Source: UBA6623 sp965248235 (GTDB lineage: Bacteria > Acidobacteriota > Terriglobia > Bryobacterales > UBA6623). From it: a stretch of DNA of 64,000 bases. Position numbers and translations under genes: made by a program. The notes under the pieces were generated by a model. The model searched no databases. It was not told the DNA's origin and saw nothing but the letters and a program-made list of their open reading frames with translations. Shown piece by piece: positions 36,632 to 46,032 of this stretch (positions are counted from its first letter, which is position 1; the number at the start of each line of letters is the position of its first letter). Location of the stretch: the NCBI GenBank assembly GCA_965248235.1, contig CBDFIU010000005.1, forward strand, positions 1,426,001 through 1,490,000. The letters run 5' to 3'.

Positions 36632-37466
36632 AGCGCAGCGCCTCGCGCCCGAGCGTCTGGACGACGGCGGTGTAGAGCACTTTGCCGGTGTCTCGCGGCA
36701 CATCGCCCTCGGCCAGCTTGAGTCCGAAGCGGGCGATATTGATGCCGTCGCGAGCGCTATAGCGTTCATCGGCCGCGTGCGCCGACTGCAGGAAATCGGT
36801 GACGTAGTTGAGCACTTCATCGTCGGCGAAGGGTAGATTCTCTTTGAGAATGGCGAGTTCTTCGTCGCGCTCGGGGAAGTCGATCATGATCTGCGGCTGC
36901 AGCCGCGAGTGGATATACTCGGGCAACTCGAAGGTCGAGGCGTCGTCGTTCATCGTCGCCACCATGCGGAAATCGCGGTGAGCGTGAATCTTGACGCCCG
37001 CGACGATGGATTCCACATAGCGCCGGTTGTCGAGCAGCGGGGCGAGCGAAGCCCAGCTTTTCTCGCTCATGCGGTTGCCTTCGTCGAGAATCACCACGCC
37101 GCCGCGGATCATCGCCGTGACCAGCGGGGACGCCACGTAACGCAACTGTCCCTCGCCCTCGATCACGGGGGTGACGAGCAGGTCTTCGGGGCGCGTGTCG
37201 AGCGTGGCTTGGGTGATGTAGACTTCCCGTCCGAGCCGTTGCGCGCCGGCATACGCGAGCGTGGTCTTACCGACGCCGGGTTTGCCCAACAGACGCGGCG
37301 TCATCGGCATGTCGTGCTCGTGCACCGTCAGCCAGGCAGCGAGCAATTGACGCATCAGCTCGTCCTGGCCGACCCACTTGATCGACAGTTCATCCGGGTG
37401 GGCCAAGTGGAGCTTGACGCCCTCGATGACAACAGTCCGGCTTGTCGGAGCGTTCATGCTGTTCAT
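36615..37466 (-). CDS. MoxR-like AAA+ ATPase
   Basis: 283 residues. AAA+ module with Walker A GKPGVGKTT (about 61-69), Walker B GGVVILDEGNRM, sensor-1 MVATMNDD and a MoxR-type arginine region SRLQPQIMIDFPERDEE. MoxR proteins act as chaperones that insert cofactors or remodel partners, usually encoded beside VWA proteins. Here the partner gene overlaps its 3' end by 17 bases and is not a VWA protein. First gene of a two-gene minus-strand unit; upstream is a divergent promoter region shared with the TonB receptor pseudogene. Confidence 0.82.
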   Translation of the reverse strand: MNSMNAPTSRTVVIEGVKLHLAHPDELSIKWVGQDELMRQLLAAWLTVHEHDMPMTPRLLGKPGVGKTTLAYAGAQRLGREVYITQATLDTRPEDLLVTPVIEGEGQLRYVASPLVTAMIRGGVVILDEGNRMSEKSWASLAPLLDNRRYVESIVAGVKIHAHRDFRMVATMNDDASTFELPEYIHSRLQPQIMIDFPERDEELAILKENLPFADDEVLNYVTDFLQSAHAADERYSARDGINIARFGLKLAEGDVPRDTGKVLYTAVVQTLGREALRYVPRS

Positions 37467-40400
37467 TCTACCGTGGGGTCAAGGGAGCGGCGGCGGCGGC
37501 GCATCGCCGCCGAGGGGCAAGATCGTGTCGCTGAGTTAAGGAGTCGACCCGAAAACGCAGGGCATTATACTGACGACAGCGGACTTGCCTTATACAGAAA
37601 GTCGCGAATTGACGGCACGCGGGCCGGCGGCTTTTCCCGGACCAATAGTCCCCCAGGATACAGTCCCGCGCATTGCCGGCTTGTTGTTTGAAAAGGAAGT
37701 ATCGAAATGCGTCCCCGGTTGCTGTTTCGCGCGGCGTTGCTGCTGGTTGTTGCCGCGGTCACGGCCCCGGCGCAACAGCTCACCGGCAGCATCGAGGGCA
37801 ACGTAGTCGATCCGCTCGGCGCGGCCGTTCCCGACGCTTCCCTTAGCGCCCTCCACGACGAAACCAATACTCTCTACGAGACGAAAACCTCGGCGAGCGG
37901 GCAATTCCGCATCCCTAACGCGCGGCTGGGTTCCTACACGGTTCGCACCGAGGCCGAGGGTTTCAAGCGCTCGGTCGCAACAGGGGTGCTCGTTGAGGTG
38001 GGAGGCGCGGCCGGGCTTCGCATCTCGCTCGAAGTCGGCGAGTTGCGCTTCGAGGTCACCGTCACCGCCGACGCCGTCCAAGCCGTCATCAACTCACTCG
38101 ACGCCGAACTCAGCACGACGGTCGATAACCGCCGCGTGCTGGAGTTACCCCTCAACGGACGCAACGCCGCCGAGCTGGCGATGCAGCAAGCCGGTGTCTA
38201 CTATGAACGCGCGCCCGACGGGCAGGGCGACAAGTTTTTCATCCACGGACAACGTCACCGCTCGATCCAGATTTCGCTCGACGGCATCGACACCCAAGAC
38301 AACTACATCAAAGCCTCGTCGATCATGATCGACCAGCCGTTGCTGGCCTTGGCCGCGGAGAACGTGCAGGAGTTCAAGGTCGTCACCGGCATCGCTTCGG
38401 CTGAATACAGCCGCGGCGGCGCGTCGATCAGCGCCGTCACGCGCTCGGGCGGCAACGCGTTTCACGCCTCGCTGTTCGCCTTCAATCGCAACGATGTTTT
38501 CAGCGCTAACGACTTTTTCAACAACAGCTCCGGGGTCGAGACGCCGCGGCTCAACCGCAACCAGTTCGGCGGGCGCATCGGCGGGCCGATTCGCAAGAAT
38601 CGCACTTTTTTCTACCTCGGCTACCAACAGACCCGCCAGGTGAAAGGGATCTCGGAAAACCGCACGGTCTACACCGCCCCGGCGCGGCAAGGCATTTTCC
38701 GCTATCTCGACCGGCTTCAAAATACGCCGGCGAACGTCGCCGCCAACCCCGCCGCGGTTCACGGTGTCGACCTGCTGGGTTGCGGCCCGGGCGTCGCCGC
38801 AACGCTCGACCGTGATTGCGTCGACCGGCGTTTCAACGGTGCCGACCCAACCTCGCTCGACCCTTTCATCACGGGGACTATCTTCGGCGTGATGCCGCTG
38901 CCGAACAACATGGATACCGGCGACGGATTAAACACCGGCGGGTTCCGTTTCAACGCGAAATCGTCGTTGACAGAACACTTGCCGAGCGCTCGTTTTGATC
39001 ACCGCTTCAGCGATCGGCACAGCTTCTACACCACGGCGAACTATGTCGACCGCGACATCGAGGGCGATTTCATCAACAATCGGCTGCCGGTCTATCCCAG
39101 CCTCGACCCGATCGGAAGCCGCGTGACGCATTCGAAAGGATTCTCGGCCGCGCTGACATCGACTTTCACGCCCACCCTCGTCAACGAAGCACGCTTCGGT
39201 TTCCTCGGCGGCGAAAACGCTTTCTTGATCAACCAGCCTTTCGCAACGCCGTTTACGCTCAATCTCAATACGATTCGGGACCCCTATGAATGGGACGACA
39301 ATGACGACGTTCGCGACAATCGCACGCTGCATTTGCGCAACGTTACGAGTTGGATTCAGGGCAAGCATCAGTTGAAATTCGGCGTCGAGTGGCGGCAGCG
39401 CTTTGTCGACCGCTACGATTTCGATCGCGTCAATGCTTTCGGAGCGATCGGCTTCGATGACAACGATACGCCCGACGCCTTCTCGTCGGGGGACCTCAAT
39501 AGTCTGAGCGGCGCGGCGAGGATGAACTCGGCCAATGCCGAGACGGCCCGCGACATGATCAACAATCTCACCGGCTTTGTCGGCGAGGTTTTTTCGAACT
39601 ACAACGTTTCGAGCCTCAACTCCGGTTTCGTTCCGCTATTTCCTGAAAGACGATCGTTCAAGAATCACGAGTTCGATTGGTTCGTCAACGACCGCTGGCA
39701 TGTGCGCCCGAACTTGACGTTCAATGTGGGTTTGCGCTGGGAATACGCCACGGTGCCGTATGAGGTCAACGGTTTAGCGCTGGCGCCGGAGGGCGGCTTG
39801 GACGCGGTCTTCGGTGTGTCGGGTCGCTCGGGTTTTTTCAACCCGGGGACTTTCGGCGGCACGAGCTGTGACTCGTTGAGCGGGCTGCCGCGAGCGAAGA
39901 CCACCGCCAACGCCGTGGGGTTGATTCGTGACTGCGCGACACGCTACCTGCCGGCGACATCAAGCAACGGCCGCCCGCTGTGGAACGATGACCTCAACAA
40001 CTTCGCCCCGGTGGTCAGCATTGCCTGGGACCCTTTCGGCGACGGCAAAACCTCGGTGCGCTCGGGTTTTCGGATCAGCTACATCCAGGACCATTTCTCT
40101 TTGGTCGGTCGGTTTGAACCTCGACGACAACGAGGGCCTGGAAGTTCGCCAATCCTGCGTGACCTCCGACGGCGAATGCCTCAGTAACCCGCGTCTGCTG
40201 CGCGATGTGATGAACGGCGGCTCGCCGCCCCTACCACCGACGCCCGCGTTTCAGTTGCCCGCCGCGCGCTCCATTCTCGACAGCTCGACGATCGACTTTC
40301 GCACCTACGACTCCAATCTCGCGACCGACTACTACGCCGAGTGGACATTGGGCGTTTCCCGCGAGATCTTCGAGAACTGGGCGCTGGAGGTTCGCTATAT

Positions 40401-41579
40401 CGGCAACCGCGGCATCAAGCTCAAACGCACGGCCAATTACAACGAGATCAATGTCGATGCCCAAGACCCTGTCACGGGTCGGACTTTTCGCAACGCCTTC
40501 GTTGTGGCCCATCATAACTTGGATTGCAACCGCGGCAACGGAGGCGGCAACACGTTTCTCGACACCACCGGCGTCGACTGCATCCAACCGAATCCGCTCA
40601 TGGGGGCGCTGGTCGCCAATGACGCCGGGCGCCTCGGTTCGCGCACGGGCCTGTTGACGGCCCTCGAGCGCAATGAAACCGGACAGTTCGTCCACCGGCT
40701 GACGCAAGTTGAGACCTCACGGCCGGGGTCGCGGCAGGGGCGCATTCGGGGCGGCAGTTTTTGGGGACAAGTGCTCGACGGGCGATTCCCCGCTAACTTT
40801 TTCCAGGTCAACCCCTTCGTCGCCGACGCCCGGGTGTTGGTCAACGACAGCAGCTCCAACTACAACGCCCTCGAGGTCGAAGTGCGGCGGCGCTTCGCGG
40901 GTGGGTTCTCGTTTCAGAGCAGCTATACGTTCGGACGGGCGATCGCGGATTTCGACGGCGACGAGAATTCGCTGTTGAACGCCGTGCGCCCCAGCTCGGT
41001 GCGCTATCCGCGTTCGACGCGCGGGGAGTTCGCCCCGCGGCACTTGTTCAAAACCAATTGGATCTATGAATTGCCCATTGGCCCCGGCAAGGCGTTTCTC
41101 AACCAAAAGGGCGCGGCCGGTCGAATCTTCGGCGGTTGGCAATTCGGCGGCATCGTCAACTGGCGCGGCGGCAGGCCGTTGACGTTCATCTCTCGCGTCG
41201 GGACGTTCCACCGCAACGCGGTTTCGATCTTGAATACCGTGAACCTGACCGAGAACCTCGACGCCGGCGAGTTGCGTGATCTGACGGGTCGCCGGGACGT
41301 CGGCGGCGGCGTCTTCTGGATCGATCCCTGCACGTCGTCTTTTCTCGGCGGGTCTTGCACGAGCGGTTCGCCCGAAGGTTTGCTCGAGCTTCCCGAACCG
41401 GGCGAATTAGGTCGGCTGGGAACCGGACTTCTCTTCGGGCCTCGGCGGTTTCTATTCGACTTCAGCCTGGCGAAGAGAACGCATCTGGGCGAGGGCGTGG
41501 AAGTAGAATTCCGTTGGGAGGTTTTCAACGCCTTCAACAACGTGAATTTCCACACGCCGCAATTCGACGTCACCAAATT

Positions 41580-41587
41580 TCGGTCAG
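41580..41587. repeat. Target-site duplication, left copy (IS copy 2)
   Basis: TCGGTCAG, 8 bp, identical to 42526-42533 and flanking the inverted terminus. Confidence 0.92.
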
Positions 41588-42525
41588 GATGGGTATTTAC
41601 TTGACTCAGGTGACCACAAGATGTAGGATCGGGGAAATGGAAGATTATCCTCGGAATCTGGCCGAGTTCGAGGCGCGTTTCGCCACCGAGCAGGCCTGTC
41701 GAGAGTATCTGTGTCAACTCCGCTGGCCGGAGGGTTTTCGTTGTCCGCGATGCGGGCACGACAAAGCGTGGGCGGTGCGGACAGCGCTGCTGGAGTGCGC
41801 CGGCTGCGGGCATCAAGCTTCTCCAACGGCGGGCACAATATTTCAAGACACCCGCCAACCCCTCCAGAGTTGGTTTCGAGCCATGTGGTGGCTCACGAGC
41901 CAGAAGAACGGGGCGAGCGCGCTGGGCTTGCAGCGGGTGTTGGGCCTGGGCAGCTACAAAACGGCCTGGACTTGGTTGCATAAGCTCCGGCGCGCCATGG
42001 TGCGCTGATTGTAGTGGAGCGGCCGAGGAAGATGGTGCCGGCATCGGGCGGGTTCGGATACGCACCATTCCCAACGCCTCCGGGGACAGCTTGATGGCCT
42101 TCGTCGGCGAGTCGATCGAACCCGGCAGCGTGGTCCATACCGACGGTTGGCTGGGATACGAACCGCTCGAAGGCGACGGCTATCGCCACGAGGTGAGCTA
42201 CCTGGAGGGGCAACCGGCGCGCGCCTCGAAACTGCTCCCCCGGGTGCACCGCGTGGTGTCGTTAGTGAAGCGCTGGATACTGGGCACGCATCAAGGAGCG
42301 GTCAGTCACGAGCATCTCGACTCCTACCTCGACGAATTCGCCTTCCGCTTCAACCGCCGCAAGTCCAGAAGTCGAGGCAAGCTCTTTTACCGCCTGGTTC
42401 AACAGGCCGTCGCCGTGCCACCGGCACCCTACAAATCGCTGGTCGGAGGCACCGCGACACGCGCTACGGACGACCACAACATGTAGGGGCTATTTCCCAA
42501 TACCTGAGTCAAGTAAATACCCATC
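41588..42525 (+). mobile_element. IS1595-family insertion sequence, copy 2 (938 bp, internally deleted)
   Basis: Perfect 24-bp inverted termini at 41588-41611 and 42502-42525, the same as in copy 1 at 16396-17431, in inverted orientation relative to it. An 8-bp duplication (TCGGTCAG) lies outside. The length difference from copy 1 is fully explained: a 100-bp deletion with 3-bp microhomology (GCG) after ATGGTGCG at ~42005, a 2-bp insertion just downstream, one extra G in the G-run near 41631, and absence of copy 1's extra C. It sits in the last codons of the TonB-receptor gene. Confidence 0.95.
41637..42486 (+). pseudogene. IS1595-family transposase with deletion of the first catalytic Asp region
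   Basis: The N-terminal zinc-ribbon part (MEDYPRNLAEF to LHKLRRAMVR) is intact and then hits a TGA at 42006-42008, where 100 bp is missing compared with copy 1. The lost segment encodes GRDRLSGRVEVDETYLGG, which carries the first catalytic acidic residue. The rest of the DDE domain continues in another frame (SLMAFVGESIEPGSVVHTDGWLGY, then HEHLDSYLDEFAFRFNRRKSRS) and ends normally at 42486. This copy keeps the C-terminal region that copy 1 has lost. Not functional. Confidence 0.9.
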
Positions 42526-42533
42526 TCGGTCAG
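42526..42533. repeat. Target-site duplication, right copy (IS copy 2)
   Basis: TCGGTCAG, identical to 41580-41587. Confidence 0.92.
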
Positions 42534-42773
42534 ATCACCCAGACGGTTTCCGAACCCCGCGTGATGCAATTTGCCTTGAAGGTGAATTTCTAGAAGTGGC
42601 GTTGGTGGTCCCCGGCCGGCCGAAACCGCGCCGAGGACCGGAGCCCACAAGGGGCGTGTCCGCGTGGACAGGATTTCATTGTAGACGCTCGGCGGCGGCC
42701 GCGCTAAAATAGGGCCGCCTGCGTGCGGTTCCGAAAACGCCGCGGCTTGAACACCGATCCGAGATTTTCTACT

Positions 42774-43766
42774 ATGAGCCGACCCATTACGCTTATGACA
42801 GGTCAGTGGGCGGACATGCCCCTGGCCGAGTTAGCCGAAAAAGCCGCGGGGTGGGGTTACGACGGGCTCGAGCTGGCGACCTGGGGCGATCACCTCGATG
42901 TCTTTCGGGCCGCCGAAGACCCCGCTTATTGCGCCGCCCAAAAAGCCTTGCTCGCAAAACACGGGCTCGATTGTTGGGCGATTTCCTGCGCCATCGCCGG
43001 GCAGTTGACGCTCGACCCCAACAACGACGCCCGCTCCGACGCCTTCGCGCCCGCCGATTGCGCGGGCGACCCGGACAAGAAACGCGAATGGGCGATTCGT
43101 TCCGTGACAGCTTCGGCCCAAGCGGCGCGCAACATGGGCGTCCCGGTGGTGACAACCCTGGCGGGTTCGTCGATTTGGCACTTGCTCTACAGTTTTCCGC
43201 CCGTCGCCGAGGAAACCATCGAAGCGGGCTTCCGTCATTTCGCTGAAGTCTGGAACCCGCTCTTCGATGCCTTTGACGAAGCCGGCGTGCGCGTTGCCTA
43301 CGAATGCCACCCGACCAGCATCGCCTATGACATCATTACCGCCGAGCGAATGCTCGACGCCGTGGGGCGGCGCGAGACCTTGGGTTTCAATTTCGACCCC
43401 AGCCATCTACTCTGGCAATACGTCGACCCGGCTCGGTTTATCCGCACCTTTCCCGACCGCGTCTATCACGCCCACATGAAAGACTGCGGTCTCCAATTGG
43501 ACGGCAGAACCAGCCTTCTCGGCTCGCACCTGAACTTCGGGCAAGCCGAGCGGGGTTGGGATTTCCGTTCGCCCGGCCACGGCGCGGTCGACTTCGAAGA
43601 GATCATCCGCGCCCTCAACGAGATCGGTTATCAAGGTCCTCTTTCCGTCGAGTGGGAAGACGCCGGCATGGACCGCGAGCACGGCGCCGCCGACGCGCAA
43701 CAGTTTATCCGCAACCTCGATTTCACGCCCTCGGGCAGAGCGTTTGACGCGGCTTTCGGGGAATAG
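42774..43766 (+). CDS. Sugar phosphate isomerase/epimerase (xylose-isomerase-like TIM barrel)
   Basis: 330 residues from ATG 42774; an earlier ATG at 42723 adds 17 basic residues not typical of the family. Starts with the first barrel strand RPITLMTGQWADMPLAELAEKAAGWGYDGLELAT. Metal-binding residues are expected in RVAYECHPTS (Glu, strand 5), TLGFNFDPSHLLWQ (Asp/His), the VYHAHMKDC strand (His) and PLSVEWEDAGMDRE (Glu, strand 8). This is the subgroup next to IolE/inosose-type enzymes. No signal peptide, so cytoplasmic. Monocistronic. Confidence 0.85.
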   Translation: MSRPITLMTGQWADMPLAELAEKAAGWGYDGLELATWGDHLDVFRAAEDPAYCAAQKALLAKHGLDCWAISCAIAGQLTLDPNNDARSDAFAPADCAGDPDKKREWAIRSVTASAQAARNMGVPVVTTLAGSSIWHLLYSFPPVAEETIEAGFRHFAEVWNPLFDAFDEAGVRVAYECHPTSIAYDIITAERMLDAVGRRETLGFNFDPSHLLWQYVDPARFIRTFPDRVYHAHMKDCGLQLDGRTSLLGSHLNFGQAERGWDFRSPGHGAVDFEEIIRALNEIGYQGPLSVEWEDAGMDREHGAADAQQFIRNLDFTPSGRAFDAAFGE

Positions 43767-43859
43767 TGGCCTGGACAGCGTGCCCTCTGGTCAATCGAAA
43801 GTTCGAATACCGTCAAGTTTGGCGCCGCGTGATATTCTCAATGAGAGGTTCTTTTTGAC

Positions 43860-44272
43860 GTGCGCATTTCGGCTGGTTGCGTCGCTTTACTGATAATTCC
43901 TGTGGTTCTATTGGCCCAACAGCGTCAAAGTCCCGCGCCTGAATCGGAAAATGACCACGAAATTCTGCTCATCTTGCATGAGCGGACGCAGCGCATACAG
44001 GGAGCGATCGATAAGGTCGATGACACTGTCAACATCTCGAGAGCACGATTGTGGAAATCCAGGCCTCACAGGCCCAGATGACCGGAAGAATGGAAACAGC
44101 TTTCACCATTTTCATCGCGCTCCTAGGCGTGCTCGTGCCCTTATTGATGTTTGTCCTTGGCTGGTTGGGCAACAACGTCCATAAGCACGCCCAGGCCATC
44201 CAGAAGCTAAACACGCTCCTCGATCAGCGCGAAGATAATGAGGCCCGCGCGGTTCGACAACGGCTCGAATAA
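43860..44272 (+). pseudogene. Small membrane protein gene, probably one gene broken by a frameshift
   Basis: Two overlapping frames look like halves of one product. The first (GTG 43860) has a signal peptide (CVALLIIPVVLLAQQ) and a helical region with ILLILHERTQRIQGAIDKVDDTV. It then falls into unrelated sequence at about 44035. The second frame, open from about 44030, continues the coil with STIVEIQASQAQMTG, then has a transmembrane helix (FTIFIALLGVLVPLLMFVLGWL) and a charged tail ending AVRQRLE at 44272. Together: signal, coiled coil, membrane anchor. Alternatively, two tiny overlapping genes (GTG 43860 and GTG 44051). Function unknown. Confidence 0.5.
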
Positions 44273-44328
44273 AATTGACTACGTGCTGCCGCGGTTTGGT
44301 TACCATTCCCGCCGGACCCTGTGCCCTA

Positions 44329-45177
44329 CTACGGCTCCTTGTCCGAATCGCTGTCCGCCGCGGCCGGCAGGCTCGCGTGGAACTCCCGCAGCCTCTTCAC
44401 ATGCTCGGGTCCTTCGCGCACAACAATGTCGCTGTGGTGCGCGCCCTCGACCGACCAAAATCGCTTAGGCTCATTCGCAAGCTCGAAGACTTCCTGCCCC
44501 AAGTCGTAGGCGATCACTTGGTCTTGCGTCCCGTGCAGGACGAAGACGGGCGTTTTGACTTGCGCGATCTTGGCGCCGGTTGAAAGACCCGAGACGACAA
44601 GCGGTCCGATCAACGGCAACACCCGAGCCGCCACCGCTCGTGCCGAGGGGAAGGGCGCCTCCAAGACTACGCCCGCCGAAGGCTTTCTCGCGGCCAAATC
44701 GACGGCGACCGCACTCCCAAGCGACTCGCCATAGAGAACGATCTCTTCCGGTGCATACCCGTGTGACGTTAGGTGCTCGTAGGCCGCGTCGGCGGCCCTG
44801 TAACACCCCCCCTCCGAAGCCGAACCGTCACTTTTCCCATAACCGGGATAGTCGATGATCAGCATCGGCGTGCCAGCCTCGAGAACAGCCTCGATGTGGT
44901 CAACCCGGTGCGACAAGTTCCCGGCGTTGCCGTGAAAATAGAGCGTGATCAGCGGGCTTGAGTCCGCCGCGGGAATCATCCAACCGTGAATCTTGACGCC
45001 GTCGGAGGTCCGAAGCCACACGTCCTCGGCTTTCCAATGCGCTTGCATCTCCCAAGGCCCGTCGGGGTAGCGGGTCGGGTGAAACGTCGCCCTGTTAGCG
45101 AAGAAGGTCAGCACGAAGTAAGTCCACAGGCCGAGCAGCGGCCAACCAATCCAACGGGGAATACGCGGCGCGGGCAT
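44329..45177 (-). CDS. Membrane-anchored alpha/beta hydrolase (BEM46/FrsA-like)
   Basis: 282 residues. One N-terminal helix (WIGWPLLGLWTYFVLTFFA) anchors it to the inner membrane. Alpha/beta-hydrolase signatures are present: oxyanion loop LYFHGNAGNLSHR, nucleophile elbow YGESLGSAVAV (Ser in GxSxG), acid in VLHGTQDQVI (Asp) and base in VEGAHHSD (His). The layout matches BEM46/DUF1749-type serine hydrolases of unknown substrate. C-terminus rich in Asp/Ser. Starts close to the neighbouring DUF1080 gene on the same strand (81 bp). Confidence 0.83.
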   Translation of the reverse strand: MPAPRIPRWIGWPLLGLWTYFVLTFFANRATFHPTRYPDGPWEMQAHWKAEDVWLRTSDGVKIHGWMIPAADSSPLITLYFHGNAGNLSHRVDHIEAVLEAGTPMLIIDYPGYGKSDGSASEGGCYRAADAAYEHLTSHGYAPEEIVLYGESLGSAVAVDLAARKPSAGVVLEAPFPSARAVAARVLPLIGPLVVSGLSTGAKIAQVKTPVFVLHGTQDQVIAYDLGQEVFELANEPKRFWSVEGAHHSDIVVREGPEHVKRLREFHASLPAAADSDSDKEP

Positions 45178-45258
45178 CGAGACTTTCCATTCTTACAGGT
45201 CGTGGACCGCCGCGTCCGAGGGGGGAACAAGACAAACCCGAGTGTTTGTCACTGCTCG

Positions 45259-45906
45259 TTACGGCAAGGGCTTGACGCGAATATTGCGGTAATAGACGGT
45301 GCTGCCCGGGTCGTGGCCCTGCAGCGCGAAGGTGCCGCTGTCAATCTTCCGCTGTGGGAAGTTTTGGCCGTTGGCGGGATCGATCAGGCCGGGCCAATCG
45401 TCGGGTTCCGTCCATTCGATCACGGTTTTGCCGTCGACCTTGATCGTGACCTTCTTCCCTTGGACGATGATGTGCTCGGTGAACCACTCGCCGTCCCGCG
45501 CGGGCGCCTTGGCGATGTCGGAGACGGCATAAAGGCTGCCGGTCTTGCGCGGGTCTTTGTAGGTATTGTTGACCTGGACTTCGAAACCCTTATCCGGCCA
45601 GCCGACTTCCTGATAAGCCGTGTGGAAGTAGATGCCGCCGTTCGAGTTGTGCTTGGTCTTGACGTCGACCTTCAGCTCGAAATTCTGAAACCTGCCGCCG
45701 TTGACGTCGCCGACGTAGAAAAGGTGGCTGCGCTCGCCCTTGGCGACGAGGACCCCGTCGTGCAATTGAAACGTGCTTTTCGTTTCGCTTGCACGCCAGC
45801 CGTCGAGGCTTGAGCCGTCGAAAAGCGTGATCCAGCCGTCGTCGGCCGCCGAGGCGGCGCCGAGCGCGAGGCAAAAAGCGAGCAAAGAGATACGAATCGT
45901 AGTCAT
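45259..45906 (-). CDS. Secreted DUF1080 family protein (3-keto-disaccharide hydrolase-like domain)
   Basis: 215 residues. Sec signal (LLAFCLALGAASA). Typical DUF1080 blocks: DGWITLFDGSSLDGWRASE, FELKVDVKTKHNSNGGIYFHT, GFEVQVNNTYKDPRKTGSLY, then EWFTEHIIVQGKKVTIKVDGKTVIEW. The domain is a concanavalin-like beta sandwich; some members cleave 3-keto-disaccharides. Common in Acidobacteriota and Planctomycetes alongside Gfo/Idh proteins and sugar-phosphate isomerases, both present in this window. Confidence 0.88.
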   Translation of the reverse strand: MTTIRISLLAFCLALGAASAADDGWITLFDGSSLDGWRASETKSTFQLHDGVLVAKGERSHLFYVGDVNGGRFQNFELKVDVKTKHNSNGGIYFHTAYQEVGWPDKGFEVQVNNTYKDPRKTGSLYAVSDIAKAPARDGEWFTEHIIVQGKKVTIKVDGKTVIEWTEPDDWPGLIDPANGQNFPQRKIDSGTFALQGHDPGSTVYYRNIRVKPLP

Positions 45907-46032
45907 AGCGTCATCCTAACTTGGCGAGGCCCGTGGGCCGCTGATGTATTGTATCAGCCGCGACCGTCAACCTTTCCCGTGACCCCGACCGCGCGGCACC
46001 GGCCGTCGTGACAAAGACCGTGCTTGACCGCC

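Larger units (their letters stand above)
37707..42593 (+). pseudogene. Oar-type TonB-dependent receptor, inactivated by frameshifts and an IS insertion
   Basis: Restoring three lesions gives ~1311 residues. Signal peptide (LLFRAALLLVVAAVTAPAQ), a carboxypeptidase-regulatory-like domain (SIEGNVVDPLGAAVPDA through SYTVRTEAEGFKR), plug domain (ELPLNGRNAAELA, ISAVTRSGGN) and a large beta-barrel. Lesion 1: tandem GGTC GGTC at 40103-40110 shifts the frame; dropping one copy joins FSLV to GLNLDDNEG. Lesion 2: IS copy 2 at 41588 splits the last strands. Lesion 3: an extra T in the AAATTT at 41575-41580; without it the sequence after the IS reads FGQITQTVSEPRVMQFALKVNF and stops at 42593, the usual C-terminus with terminal aromatic needed for BAM assembly. 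The family imports large substrates across the outer membrane. Confidence 0.92.

Noticed and set aside
35657..36721. 354-residue plus-strand ORF
   Set aside because: Antisense to the MoxR partner gene, whose overlap with MoxR supports it as the real one.
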